Of a stretch of 10,843 nucleotides of DNA, positions 1 to 7,833 are shown in pieces. The position numbers and the translations under genes were made by a program. How positions within the stretch are numbered: position 1 is the first letter of the stretch; each line of letters starts with the position of its first letter. The stretch is from Opitutales bacterium (GTDB lineage Bacteria > Verrucomicrobiota > Verrucomicrobiia > Opitutales > JAFGAQ01). The DNA is taken from positions 1 to 10,843 of the forward strand of contig JAQVLM010000057.1 in the NCBI GenBank assembly GCA_028704125.1. The letters are read 5' to 3'. The notes under the pieces are model-generated. The model saw only the letters and a list, made by a program, of their open reading frames with translations. It made no database searches and was not told the DNA's origin.

Positions 1-597
1 ATTGGGACCATCCTCCTCCTTCCATGCTTTCCAAAGCGCAAAATCCGAGTAATCCTCTTTTCCGTACTCATCCTCTGAATGCAGACGCCCATCCGCATTA
101 CAGACCAAACCCTCGCGACAAAGCCCCGAAAGCTTTCCGTAGTCAGGAAATGCGGAAATGCGAAAATAAACCGACCCATCCTGCCCCTTGTAGGCGAGCC
201 CCTTGTCCACAAGCCGTTGGATCAACTCGATCTGCTGCGGGATATGCGACACCGCTGATGGACTGTGATGCGGTTCCAATAGATTGAGAGACTTGCAATC
301 ATCCTCGAAACGCCGGTTCCATTGGTCGGTAAACGCCTTTAGCGAAAGCCCCGCTTTTTGGGATTCGCGGATGGTCTTGTCATCCACATCCGTCACGTTT
401 CGCACGTGACAAGTCCGGATACCGATAGCCTCAGCCGTGCGACGAAACAAATCCTGGATCGCAAAAGTACGGAAGTTACCAATGTGAGCCGGCCCATAGA
501 CCGTGGGCCCACAGCAATAGAACCGGAGCGTTTGCCCGTCTGCGGGAAAAACCTTTTCTCTGTGTCCCGATAATGTGTTTTGAAGGAGAAAATCCAT
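1..597 (-). CDS. cysS: Cysteinyl-tRNA synthetase, N-terminal part (truncated by window edge)
   Basis: Class I aminoacyl-tRNA synthetase that charges tRNA-Cys with cysteine in the cytoplasm. Only the first 199 codons are present; the reading frame is open to base 1, so the KMSKS loop and anticodon-binding region lie outside. The visible part reads YCCGPTVYGPAHIGN near residues 27-41. This is the family's zinc-ligand cysteine followed by its HIGH motif, here HIGN, the usual form in CysRS. Further on, RNVTDVDDKTI (about residues 66-76) is another CysRS hallmark. The chosen ATG at 597 gives an N-terminus of the expected length before the CGPTVY motif, although no clear Shine-Dalgarno precedes it and the frame stays open upstream without another ATG. 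It lies on the same strand as the polysaccharide operon, 199 bp beyond it, and could be read through from it or use its own promoter. Identity is secure; the exact start is less so. Confidence 0.96.
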   Translation of the reverse strand, partial: MDFLLQNTLSGHREKVFPADGQTLRFYCCGPTVYGPAHIGNFRTFAIQDLFRRTAEAIGIRTCHVRNVTDVDDKTIRESQKAGLSLKAFTDQWNRRFEDDCKSLNLLEPHHSPSAVSHIPQQIELIQRLVDKGLAYKGQDGSVYFRISAFPDYGKLSGLCREGLVCNADGRLHSEDEYGKEDYSDFALWKAWKEEDGPN

Positions 598-796
598 AGC
601 GGCAATCGGATCAACATAACCCGCTACCCCCCTCGTGCAAAGCCAAAAATGGTTGAGCCAATGCAAGCAGGAATCAGGGATTATTCATACCGGGACAACC
701 GATCAGGGCTGGATAGGATGCAGAAAACACCGCAACAAAACCCCACTCCATCCCCCATTGGCACCCTCTACTCTGAAGTTCGGCCGGTTTACCATT
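598..796. other. Intergenic gap between polymerase gene and cysS
   Basis: A 199-bp spacer on the leftward transcript. I looked for a terminator after the polymerase stop and found no GC-rich hairpin followed by a T run on the minus strand. There is a CGGCCG palindrome near 781-786, but it has no stem-loop geometry. No convincing -35/-10 pair for cysS was found; TATGAA near the middle on the minus strand is a weak -10 candidate without a matching -35. Short open frames here have no family signature. Confidence 0.5.
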
Positions 797-3178
797 TTAA
801 CCTGCTGAATCCCATTCGAGGGATTCCCGCAACAGGTTTCTCAATCGGTCCCAACAGGCACCAATCTGTCCGGTCTCCGCATACATCAGCACCTGTTGTT
901 GCTTGAGGTATGCCGAATCATTTCCCCGGTCCATCGCAACCTGAATCATCACCAGTGCCTCTTCCGGACGACCTTCTTCGATCAATTTTTGAATCAAGGC
1001 GATCGCTTTCAATGGATCCCCGGGATCCGAAAGATACTGAGACCTCAGGTGGTCATATTTCCGGTTTTCAGCCAGCGCAATCATCTCTTGCCTCGGGAGC
1101 GACTGTAACCCGAGCGAACACGCCAAACCGAGATTCCCAAGCTCCGCAGCTTCGTATGCCTGCAGCCGGAGGGATGCCTCAAGGTGGTAGGGCATGCGTT
1201 GCCGCAGCATCGCAATAACCTCTGCGCCAGATCTCAAATACCAGTTGATCAAGAGCCGCTCCCGCTGCCTGGGCGTAAAGCCGTCCAGTTTCGGGTTCGA
1301 GGCCAATACCCGCTCCAATTCACGTTCATACAGATTCTGAACAGACGACAGACGCCAAAGATAGTCGAACGCCAACTCAGGAAACAGCACGCTTAACACA
1401 CGGAGGCTTCCCAGTTCATCTTTGGGCGCCGCGTTCATCATCCGGTGCAACAACTGCATGCGCTGATCCCCACTACTCAGGCTGATAGCATCAATCCATG
1501 AATTGAGCATCTGTTCCTTGTTTACTCCGGCCCAATAGGTACCGTGGAGGTAGGCCACCATCGGTGAACGGGGGTTCAGGTACCTCGCCCGACTGAATGC
1601 GCGCATCCCGGACCCGTGATCACCCAAGGCATGAACCGCCATGATTCCGTACTGGTTGTGCGTAGTCCACACGAGAGGATAGTTCCGGATCATGGCTTCC
1701 GCCTCCGCCCGCAAGGCATCCGTGCTTCGACCCGCCATCCATTCATATGGGCGCATCAGGCTTCGGTCCATACACACCCTGGACTTCCAAACCCATCCCT
1801 TCTCACTTGCGCCAACCCACAAGCCGGCAAACAGCATAAGCAGGACACCCGCCACTCGACTGATCCATGGCAAAACCCGGGAAGGAATCCGCTCACTTCG
1901 CGAGGATTGGAGCATTCCGATCAATACCAAAGCCAACATGATCGTCCCCAAACGGTGCCCATTGACTTCAATGAGCGTAACAAAGCCGAATACACCAAGG
2001 ACAACCAGTCCAATCAGCCGGACTCCATGCATCTCCATCCATGACCGGATCCGCAGCCATCGCAAAAGCAATACCAGACCAGCCAACACAAATGCGACAC
2101 CCACGAAACCCAGTTCGGCCCATAACCACAGCAAGTCACTCTCAGGATGCAGGACCGATGGAACATCCTCCGTCAGGCCTTGGTAAAAAGGAAACACGAA
2201 TCGGAAATTTCCCAACCCCACACCGAACCAAAAATGATCCTTACAAAGCTCCCATGCATCCACGATGATCCGGAAACGCAATTCCCGCCCGATACCTTGA
2301 TGCTCAAACAAAGCTCCCCACTCCCGGATCAATGCATCGCCATAAATCATTCCCAACGCCAAAAGAATGATCAGCACCGGAACCGCCCCCCGAACCCATA
2401 CCCTCCATTTACGCCAATCCATTCGGATCAAGGCAATCAGAAGACAACCCATAACCAATGCCACAAACGCGCTACGGCTCCGACCTTGGAAAACCGCCAA
2501 ACAACACATCGCCCACGAAAAGCTGAACAACAGCAGCTTCCAATGACGCCGTTCAAGAGCCTTGATCGAGAGACCAAACGATAGCATCCCTCCCATAGCC
2601 ATGACCATCCCATGCTGGTTGTGGTTCGGAAAATAACTGAATTGATGCGGTCCCGGCACCCACGGATGTCGCAGATGAATGGACACCGCGATCACCGAAA
2701 ACAATGCCAGGCCGCCGATGCAATGCGACAACAATTCGACGCCGAATGATCGCCGCTCGTGAGACAATGGCATACCCAGCAAAACCAACAGCCAACCCAA
2801 CGCAGCAATCAAAAACACCGCCCGTTCACTCGAATAAAAAGGCTGCGCGGACAAAGTGGATCCGAGGTTCATGCCGAGATTCCGGCCTTCGATCCACCAA
2901 TCCGCACGGCCCCACGGGAAGGGAAGCCATGTGGAAATGACGATCCACAACAGCAAGCCACCGATCGCCAAAGGCACCCATCTTCCGGGCCATGACCTTG
3001 GAGGGAATAGAACCATCGCGCCACCCACCAACAAAAACGCCAATCCTTCGCTCCAGTAGGACGTACCTCCCCCCGCAGCTACCAACAGAACCGGGGCAAG
3101 CACCCCATAGAAAACAAATACCTTGCGATCGGACGCAACTCTGTCCAGCCCGGCATCGGTATGGTTCCGAGTCTTCAC
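797..3178 (-). CDS. O-antigen ligase/Wzy-type polymerase with soluble helical C-terminal domain
   Basis: A 793-residue polytopic inner-membrane protein likely to polymerise or ligate lipid-linked glycan units on the periplasmic face. Residues about 20-455 hold 10-12 hydrophobic segments. Family-type motifs (Wzy_C/O-antigen ligase) are FPNHNQHG (183-190), QGRSRSAFVAL (231-241), GVGLGNF (319-325) and HPESDLLWLWAELGF (344-358). In this family the conserved Arg in the RSR stretch and the His before the xxLLWLWAELG segment are functionally important. After the last membrane segment (about 440-455), roughly 330 residues of soluble, alpha-helical, TPR-like sequence follow, much longer than in classical WaaL or Wzy. 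The GTG start at 3178 is supported by AGGA seven bases upstream, overlapping the end of the kinase gene 9 nt away, so translation is probably coupled. Being next to a Wzc-type kinase favours polymerase (Wzy) over lipid A ligase (WaaL), but sequence alone does not separate them. Confidence 0.88.
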   Translation of the reverse strand: MKTRNHTDAGLDRVASDRKVFVFYGVLAPVLLVAAGGGTSYWSEGLAFLLVGGAMVLFPPRSWPGRWVPLAIGGLLLWIVISTWLPFPWGRADWWIEGRNLGMNLGSTLSAQPFYSSERAVFLIAALGWLLVLLGMPLSHERRSFGVELLSHCIGGLALFSVIAVSIHLRHPWVPGPHQFSYFPNHNQHGMVMAMGGMLSFGLSIKALERRHWKLLLFSFSWAMCCLAVFQGRSRSAFVALVMGCLLIALIRMDWRKWRVWVRGAVPVLIILLALGMIYGDALIREWGALFEHQGIGRELRFRIIVDAWELCKDHFWFGVGLGNFRFVFPFYQGLTEDVPSVLHPESDLLWLWAELGFVGVAFVLAGLVLLLRWLRIRSWMEMHGVRLIGLVVLGVFGFVTLIEVNGHRLGTIMLALVLIGMLQSSRSERIPSRVLPWISRVAGVLLMLFAGLWVGASEKGWVWKSRVCMDRSLMRPYEWMAGRSTDALRAEAEAMIRNYPLVWTTHNQYGIMAVHALGDHGSGMRAFSRARYLNPRSPMVAYLHGTYWAGVNKEQMLNSWIDAISLSSGDQRMQLLHRMMNAAPKDELGSLRVLSVLFPELAFDYLWRLSSVQNLYERELERVLASNPKLDGFTPRQRERLLINWYLRSGAEVIAMLRQRMPYHLEASLRLQAYEAAELGNLGLACSLGLQSLPRQEMIALAENRKYDHLRSQYLSDPGDPLKAIALIQKLIEEGRPEEALVMIQVAMDRGNDSAYLKQQQVLMYAETGQIGACWDRLRNLLRESLEWDSAG

Positions 3179-3187
3179 GCCCGTATC

Positions 3188-5311
3188 CTATTTGGCTTTC
3201 AGTGAAAGGCGTCCCGTCTTCTTCCGGCTGTCCCCGTCTCCGGGGTCCACCGCACCGGATTTGTCATTATACCGGTAGCTTTTGTATCGACCATAGTAGT
3301 AATAGTCGGTGCCACTCGCCTTCACATAGTTCATGACAAATCCCCAAACCTTGGTTTTCGTCACACTCAATCGCTCAAGCGATATCTTCACTTGCCTGAA
3401 ATTCGTCTGACCAGCCTTCACCACGAAGACGACATCATCGGCACGGCGCAACAAGCCGATCGTATCATCCACAGCGAGAATCGGAGCCGTATCGAGAATC
3501 ACAAAATCATACAGCTGCCGGCAGGCACCCAGAATCGCATCCATCCTCTCATTCAGGAAAAGATCACCCGGATTTTCCTGCGGGCGACCCGCCGAAATCA
3601 CACTGAGGTTACCCAATTCCTGATCACCCACCAGGATGACATCTTGCACGTCCATTTCGGGATGCTCCAGCAATTCCGCCAGTCCCGGATCCCGATCGAT
3701 TCCAAACTTGTCGTGCAGGTGCCCACGCCGAAGGTCGCAATCAATCAGCAGGGTCTTCGCCCCCGAATAAGCAAGGGTGACAGCCAGATTACTGGAAACC
3801 GTCGATTTCCCTTCGGCCGGGGCACAACTCGTCACCAGAAACACCTGTCGGGGGTCTTTGGAATCCTGACGATGCAAGAGAATGGAAGACCGCAAGGCAC
3901 GGAATGACTCGGCAAACACATCGTCAGCATCTTTCCTCAAAACGGTGATTTTTGCCTTAGTCTGGGGAATCAGTCCGATAACCTTCGCCGAAAACATCCG
4001 GCGCAAATCATCGGCCGAGGTGATCCGGTTGTTCAACGCAGCCAGCAGGAAAACAATCGCGGCTCCCATGCCCAGGCCCATCACCCCACCGGTTGCGATT
4101 TCCTTTCGTTTATCCACCTGCCTCAGCACTGCCGGAGTTGCCGGCACAAGCACCGAGATCAGCTCGGTATCCACATTCCGGCCGATATCCAGTCGCTCCT
4201 TCCGGCGGACGAGGCTTTCCCGCGTTGTCAAAAGCCGGTTCAGATTCGAATTCATGGTCTCGAGATCGGCCACGCCCAGACTATACTGCACGACCTCTTC
4301 CTCCCACTTATTGATCTCCGGCATCAGGGTATCGATACGGTTCCGCAGAGCCGATTTCTCTTCCTCAATTTGACCGAAAGCCTGTGCCCTGAATATCTTG
4401 ATCCGGTTTCCCAATATTTCCAATTCGGCCTCGATATCCATCATCTTCGGATGCTTCGGTTTCAAATATATCCCGAACTGCTCCTTCATCGCCAGAAGCT
4501 GCTGGTACTGGCGTTTGGTATTCCGGTAGTTTTGCGAACTCTCAATGGTATCGAGGTTTACTACATCCTGAATCTGGTCCAACGACACATCCTCGTCGAA
4601 TGACTCCAGTATCCGCAACTGGGTCCGGTAATCTTCAAGGCGGGTCTTCAACTCCGACAAACGCCCGGCGGCTTTTTCACTCAGCTCCTTGATCGCGACA
4701 GTATTGTTCTCTTGTTGGAAACGCCGGATCGATTCCTGGCCCTGCTGAATCTTAACCTCCAGCTCCCGCAACTCTTCTCCGATTGAAAGCATCACATCAT
4801 CCGAAGTTTCGAGGCGCGTCTGCCGCCGGAACTCCAAGTACGCTTGGATGATTTGCGCCAAATAGGCCTGCGTATAACGCGCACTCCCACCACTCGCCAC
4901 CAGCTGAAAAATGTCGGTGGTGCCTTTCCGCCCCGCCCAGAGTGACACCCAGTCCTTCTCGATCTCCGGATGCAATGCCCGCACCCGTTCAGCCGCCCGT
5001 TCACTGACCCATTGTCCCGTCATCAGGTGCAATTGGTTGTCGTGAAAATTCGTGGCAACCTCCCTTAAACGATCGGCTTCCTGGATTTCGATATTCCCTT
5101 GAATGATGAGTTGAGCCGACAACTCCCACGCATCGCGCATCGACCTTACACGGAAGCCTTGTATCAGTAATCCGATCGACAGGCATAAGAGCAGGATCCA
5201 CCAATACGATTGCAATAACAGTCTAACCCGATGGAAGAGACTGCGCAAAGTTTCTCCCAGGTCGGTGTGTCCGCCCTCTCTGCCTGAACTCTCCAGAAAG
5301 TCATCCTGCAT
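3188..5311 (-). CDS. Wzc-type polysaccharide co-polymerase with C-terminal BY-type tyrosine kinase
   Basis: A 707-residue inner-membrane protein that sets chain length and couples polymerisation to export in Wzx/Wzy-type systems. Order of parts: cytoplasmic N-terminus, transmembrane helix at about 37-53, large periplasmic part with long coiled coils (about 175-375) including KPKHPKM (284-290), and second helix at about 405-425 after the VPATPAVLR segment. The cytoplasmic kinase has AESFRALRSSI (467-477), Walker A APAEGKST (497-504), Walker A' LLIDCD (521-526) and Walker B FVILDTAP (603-610). The C-terminal tail has seven tyrosines between 670 and 681 (YYYY, then three more), the expected autophosphorylation cluster. 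All kinase motifs are intact, so it should be active. The ATG at 5311 has GAGGG about nine bases upstream. It is fused as in proteobacterial Wzc, unlike the split CapA/CapB of Firmicutes. No Wzb-like phosphatase is in the window. Confidence 0.95.
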   Translation of the reverse strand: MQDDFLESSGREGGHTDLGETLRSLFHRVRLLLQSYWWILLLCLSIGLLIQGFRVRSMRDAWELSAQLIIQGNIEIQEADRLREVATNFHDNQLHLMTGQWVSERAAERVRALHPEIEKDWVSLWAGRKGTTDIFQLVASGGSARYTQAYLAQIIQAYLEFRRQTRLETSDDVMLSIGEELRELEVKIQQGQESIRRFQQENNTVAIKELSEKAAGRLSELKTRLEDYRTQLRILESFDEDVSLDQIQDVVNLDTIESSQNYRNTKRQYQQLLAMKEQFGIYLKPKHPKMMDIEAELEILGNRIKIFRAQAFGQIEEEKSALRNRIDTLMPEINKWEEEVVQYSLGVADLETMNSNLNRLLTTRESLVRRKERLDIGRNVDTELISVLVPATPAVLRQVDKRKEIATGGVMGLGMGAAIVFLLAALNNRITSADDLRRMFSAKVIGLIPQTKAKITVLRKDADDVFAESFRALRSSILLHRQDSKDPRQVFLVTSCAPAEGKSTVSSNLAVTLAYSGAKTLLIDCDLRRGHLHDKFGIDRDPGLAELLEHPEMDVQDVILVGDQELGNLSVISAGRPQENPGDLFLNERMDAILGACRQLYDFVILDTAPILAVDDTIGLLRRADDVVFVVKAGQTNFRQVKISLERLSVTKTKVWGFVMNYVKASGTDYYYYGRYKSYRYNDKSGAVDPGDGDSRKKTGRLSLKAK

Positions 5312-5496
5312 ATCCTAGTCCCTCATCCCGATCCACTCGTCCGTGAAATCCCCCATCAGCCCATAGCAGACCACCCGCGAGACGGTCCAAGTCCGGGCAA
5401 ACGAAAGGATACACTTCCGTGTCCGATTCCATTCGTTTATGCGATGAGCACCACATCGACATCTCTTGTAATCGAACCAAAAAGCCACCACTTGAG
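5312..5496. other. 185-bp spacer inside the polysaccharide operon
   Basis: This gap separates the export-protein stop from the co-polymerase start, whereas the other junctions in the operon overlap or are 9 nt apart. On the minus strand an open frame of 53 codons (5462 down to 5301) fills most of it and ends overlapping the kinase start by 11 bases. It lacks a spaced Shine-Dalgarno and has no recognisable motif, so I do not call it a gene. The minus strand also reads AAG-TGGTGG-CTTTTT just after the export gene, a very weak hairpin with a short T run that might attenuate transcription. I see no clear promoter. Confidence 0.4.
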
Positions 5497-6459
5497 CTAA
5501 AACACGAGGATCCGCTCATCCACGCGGATGATATCATCCGGACGGATATCCATGTCCTCCTCCCGGGCTCCATCGTACACCTTGCGCACATTGATGTAGA
5601 AGGTTTCACTCTCTCCTGATCCATCGTCCTTCATCCGGGTAAGCTTGACGCGGGTCTCACGGGCAACATTGCTGAATCCACCTGCCAACAAAATCGCACG
5701 GCTAACCGTGAGATCACGCGTGCTGATAGTGTAAAGCCCTGGACTGTTCACGGCTCCATGGACGGAATATTGACCTCCGATAACATCCTCGCGGGCCACG
5801 ATAATCACGTCATCCGACTGGATGATGATGTCCTTTTCCACCATACCCTTTTCCTGGACTTCCTTGAGATCAACCACCATACGGTCTTCCTTCTCAGGAT
5901 CGGCAGCATCCCTCCGGATCACGGATACATTGCTCCGGTTGGCCCCTTCCGAAAAACCGCCCGCCAACGAAATCGCCGCACTCAGGGTAACCGGACGATC
6001 ACCTGGTAGCGTGATCCGACCCTGATTGCGCACCTGCCCATAAACCGTAGCCATCTGGCGCATGGCTGCAGCTTGCAACTCCACGACAACCGTTGCTCGA
6101 TGAAAAAAACCGACCTCCAGCAATGGCTTGATCTCCCGGGCCGCCGTATAACAAGTCTTGCCAGCAACCACAAAGTCTCCAATAAGGGGAATCCTGGCAC
6201 GTCCCTGGGAATCCACAAGCAACGTTACAGCCTGAGCCTGTTCCTCGATCACCTGATACAGAATGCGGTCATCCGGCCGAATCAAACGCTCATTGTCCAG
6301 CAGATCCATCCGGCTGAAGCTTTCCTCGCTGTCCACCGCATTCGCAGGAAGGGAGAAACCAGCCAAGATCACAATTACCCAAACCATTGCCGCAAAACCC
6401 GGCAAACCGGGGCGCGCAATCAGTTTACAGATCGTAGTCGAGGCGAATACTGGCACCAT
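5497..6459 (-). CDS. Polysaccharide export protein, short Wza/OPX class with two SLBB domains
   Basis: Periplasmic export protein that forms the ring through which polysaccharide passes. From the ATG at 6459 it has 320 residues: a signal peptide (positive residues K12 and R16, hydrophobic core about 23-37, probable cleavage after ANA at 39-41); a Poly_export domain at about 58-130 (RPDDRILYQV); a first SLBB at about 139-183 (VYGQVRNQGRITLPG then LAGGFSEG); and a second SLBB at about 231-276 (YSVHGAVNSPGLYTI then LAGGFSNV). There is no lipobox cysteine, and the protein stops shortly after RPDDIIRVDERILVF, so the C-terminal amphipathic helix with which E. coli Wza crosses the outer membrane is missing. 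The start is uncertain. The frame extends to an ATG at 6504, which has no ribosome site; 6459 has GGAG eleven bases upstream; 6387 would remove the charged n-region. Any start but the last overlaps the upstream barrel gene. Confidence 0.93.
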   Translation of the reverse strand: MVPVFASTTICKLIARPGLPGFAAMVWVIVILAGFSLPANAVDSEESFSRMDLLDNERLIRPDDRILYQVIEEQAQAVTLLVDSQGRARIPLIGDFVVAGKTCYTAAREIKPLLEVGFFHRATVVVELQAAAMRQMATVYGQVRNQGRITLPGDRPVTLSAAISLAGGFSEGANRSNVSVIRRDAADPEKEDRMVVDLKEVQEKGMVEKDIIIQSDDVIIVAREDVIGGQYSVHGAVNSPGLYTISTRDLTVSRAILLAGGFSNVARETRVKLTRMKDDGSGESETFYINVRKVYDGAREEDMDIRPDDIIRVDERILVF

Positions 6460-7702
6460 TTTGTTCAAAACTCCGGTCACGGTTGTCCGAATTCTTATTC
6501 GCATGATGGAAATCCACTGACAAATCCAGCCGATCCGTCAACCCGATTCCGAAACCCAAGGTTGCATAGAAAAGATCATAATCCTCAGCAAAGGGCTTGG
6601 GTCCCGAATCCTCCGAAGTGATCCACTGCAGACTACCCTTAATGTCAACGCCCTTTATCCCTTGAAAAAGGAAGTCCCATGCGACCTTGTCCGACACCTG
6701 CTCATTGGTAGCGCGGCCATACCCTATCGTCCGGGTGTAGGAAAGCTTGTGGTTGAGGTTCTTACCAAGCAGGTGGAGTATCTCGGCGGAGTACATCCAC
6801 CCCTCCGTGTCGACGACATCCCCGCCCATCGTCTTGGAAACATCATATTCCCGGTTCAACCGTCCCACCTTTGCTGCAAAAGAGGTAACCGGACTCAACT
6901 CCCAATCCATTAGCAGACCGACATAAAACCCGGTGCTGTCCACCAGAATATCGCGGATGTAGTTGTTGTCCGTCCAACTGGCCGCGACTCCGGCGCCCTT
7001 TCCTCTGCCAAGCGGATAGTAAAGCAGGGTGTTCACCGTCCACTCCTCACGCCGCGTAAAATCAAACTCCGTGTCGGAATTGTAGATGTTGTAGTTTGAA
7101 ACTGCCACGGTCCATTCAAACGGGTTGAGAACCGTCATCGCTTCCAATCCAGCCAGATTGGTCCATCTCGCGTATTTGTCCACCTGATAGGCAATCGCGG
7201 TGCGGTCCTGATTCACCAAAACCGCGTTCGATGGATCCAATGTGTAGGAGAACTCGTCGTACAACTCTACCTCAACCGGGCCAAACAGCAGCAACGCTTC
7301 CACCCTGGACTCCGGCGTGATGGTCAATGAATTGTTTGCCGAATCCAGATAGTCCAGATCCTGATAATCCAACCATGCCGCACCAACTTTGAACCCAAGG
7401 GAATGGTCGTCGGTCAGATTCCATTCAAACCCCATCTTCGCTCCATACGAGATATAGGTGTCATCCAACGGCCCAACCACGCCCGGAAACTCACTGTGAA
7501 TGGCATGATCGGGAACGGCCGTCACATTATCATTGTAGCCGTATTCGGCATACAGCGAGAAGTCCAGCATCACGTCACCCACCTTGATGTTGTAACGATC
7601 ACTCTGACCAAAAGCACCAACTCCCGAAACAAAACAAATCACCCATGCACACACGCCCCCGCGTGCCCATGACACCCCAAGTTTCCCCGCAGTCCTGTTC
7701 AT
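6425..7702 (-). CDS. Outer-membrane beta-barrel protein linked to polysaccharide export (BBP2-like)
   Basis: A 425-residue outer-membrane protein. The ATG at 7702 begins a signal peptide (charged n-region with R3, K7, R14; core about 15-31; likely cleavage after AFG at 30-32). The mature part is almost all alternating-residue beta strands rich in Tyr, Trp, Asp and Asn, with no soluble domain, as in 14-18 strand barrels. Near its beginning, LDFSLYAEYGYNDNVT resembles the opening strand of putative beta-barrel porin 2 (PF10082-like) proteins, which often sit beside exopolysaccharide genes. It ends in IRLDYDL, a plausible final strand without the classical terminal Phe. A TTG twelve bases upstream (7714) has AGGA three bases before it and is an alternative start. 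It is the first gene of the operon and its 3' end overlaps the export-protein gene, suggesting that the two products act together. The family assignment is by resemblance only. Confidence 0.82.
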   Translation of the reverse strand: MNRTAGKLGVSWARGGVCAWVICFVSGVGAFGQSDRYNIKVGDVMLDFSLYAEYGYNDNVTAVPDHAIHSEFPGVVGPLDDTYISYGAKMGFEWNLTDDHSLGFKVGAAWLDYQDLDYLDSANNSLTITPESRVEALLLFGPVEVELYDEFSYTLDPSNAVLVNQDRTAIAYQVDKYARWTNLAGLEAMTVLNPFEWTVAVSNYNIYNSDTEFDFTRREEWTVNTLLYYPLGRGKGAGVAASWTDNNYIRDILVDSTGFYVGLLMDWELSPVTSFAAKVGRLNREYDVSKTMGGDVVDTEGWMYSAEILHLLGKNLNHKLSYTRTIGYGRATNEQVSDKVAWDFLFQGIKGVDIKGSLQWITSEDSGPKPFAEDYDLFYATLGFGIGLTDRLDLSVDFHHANKNSDNRDRSFEQNGASIRLDYDL

Positions 7703-7767
7703 ATAAGCACCCAATTATCCTGTCCACATGCCCAAACGATAAGCTTGTGTGAAAACAGCGAATTCCC

Positions 7768-7797
7768 GTTATTTACCCGATTTTGACCATCTGTCAA
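7768..7797 (-). promoter_or_regulatory. Probable sigma70-like promoter of the polysaccharide operon
   Basis: On the minus strand a perfect TTGACA (7797-7792) is followed, after 18 bases, by AATAAC (7773-7768), which matches four of six -10 positions. This would place the transcript start near 7761 and give a leader of about 59 nt before the barrel gene's ATG. The -35 match is excellent and the -10 is mediocre, which fits a promoter needing an activator. The position directly upstream of the first operon gene is right. Confidence 0.5.
7783..7797. promoter_or_regulatory. Inverted repeat TTGAC-N5-GTCAA over the -35 box
   Basis: A perfect 5-bp inverted repeat with a 5-base spacer that coincides with the proposed -35 hexamer. 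A protein bound here would block RNA polymerase, so it could be a repressor operator. Arms this short can occur by chance; TTGAC also occurs at 7866-7870 and 7933-7937 on the plus strand. Confidence 0.3.
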
Positions 7798-7811
7798 CCC
7801 GGATACCTCGA

Positions 7812-7833
7812 ATTATCATAGCATTATGATAAT
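7812..7833. promoter_or_regulatory. Perfect 9-bp inverted repeat, candidate operator
   Basis: ATTATCATA (7812-7820), four bases GCAT, then TATGATAAT (7825-7833): a perfect dyad of 18 paired bases in AT-rich DNA. Its inner edge is 14 bases upstream of the proposed -35 box of the polysaccharide operon, so its centre lies near -61 from the predicted start, a classic place for an activator dimer. There is no T run, so it does not look like a terminator. The cognate regulator is not encoded in the window. Confidence 0.5.

Noticed and set aside
24..906. Plus-strand open frames over cysS and the gap after it
   Set aside because: cysS on the opposite strand is certain from its CGPTVY and HIGN motifs; the plus-strand frames have no family features.
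1616..2584. Overlapping plus-strand open frames of 140-165 codons
   Set aside because: They are antisense to the membrane polymerase gene, are rich in Pro, His, Thr and Asn as expected from reading hydrophobic codons backwards, and show no domain.
3392..4373. Plus-strand open frames of 163-171 codons
   Set aside because: They lie antisense to the kinase domain and periplasmic part of the co-polymerase, whose motifs are unmistakable on the minus strand.
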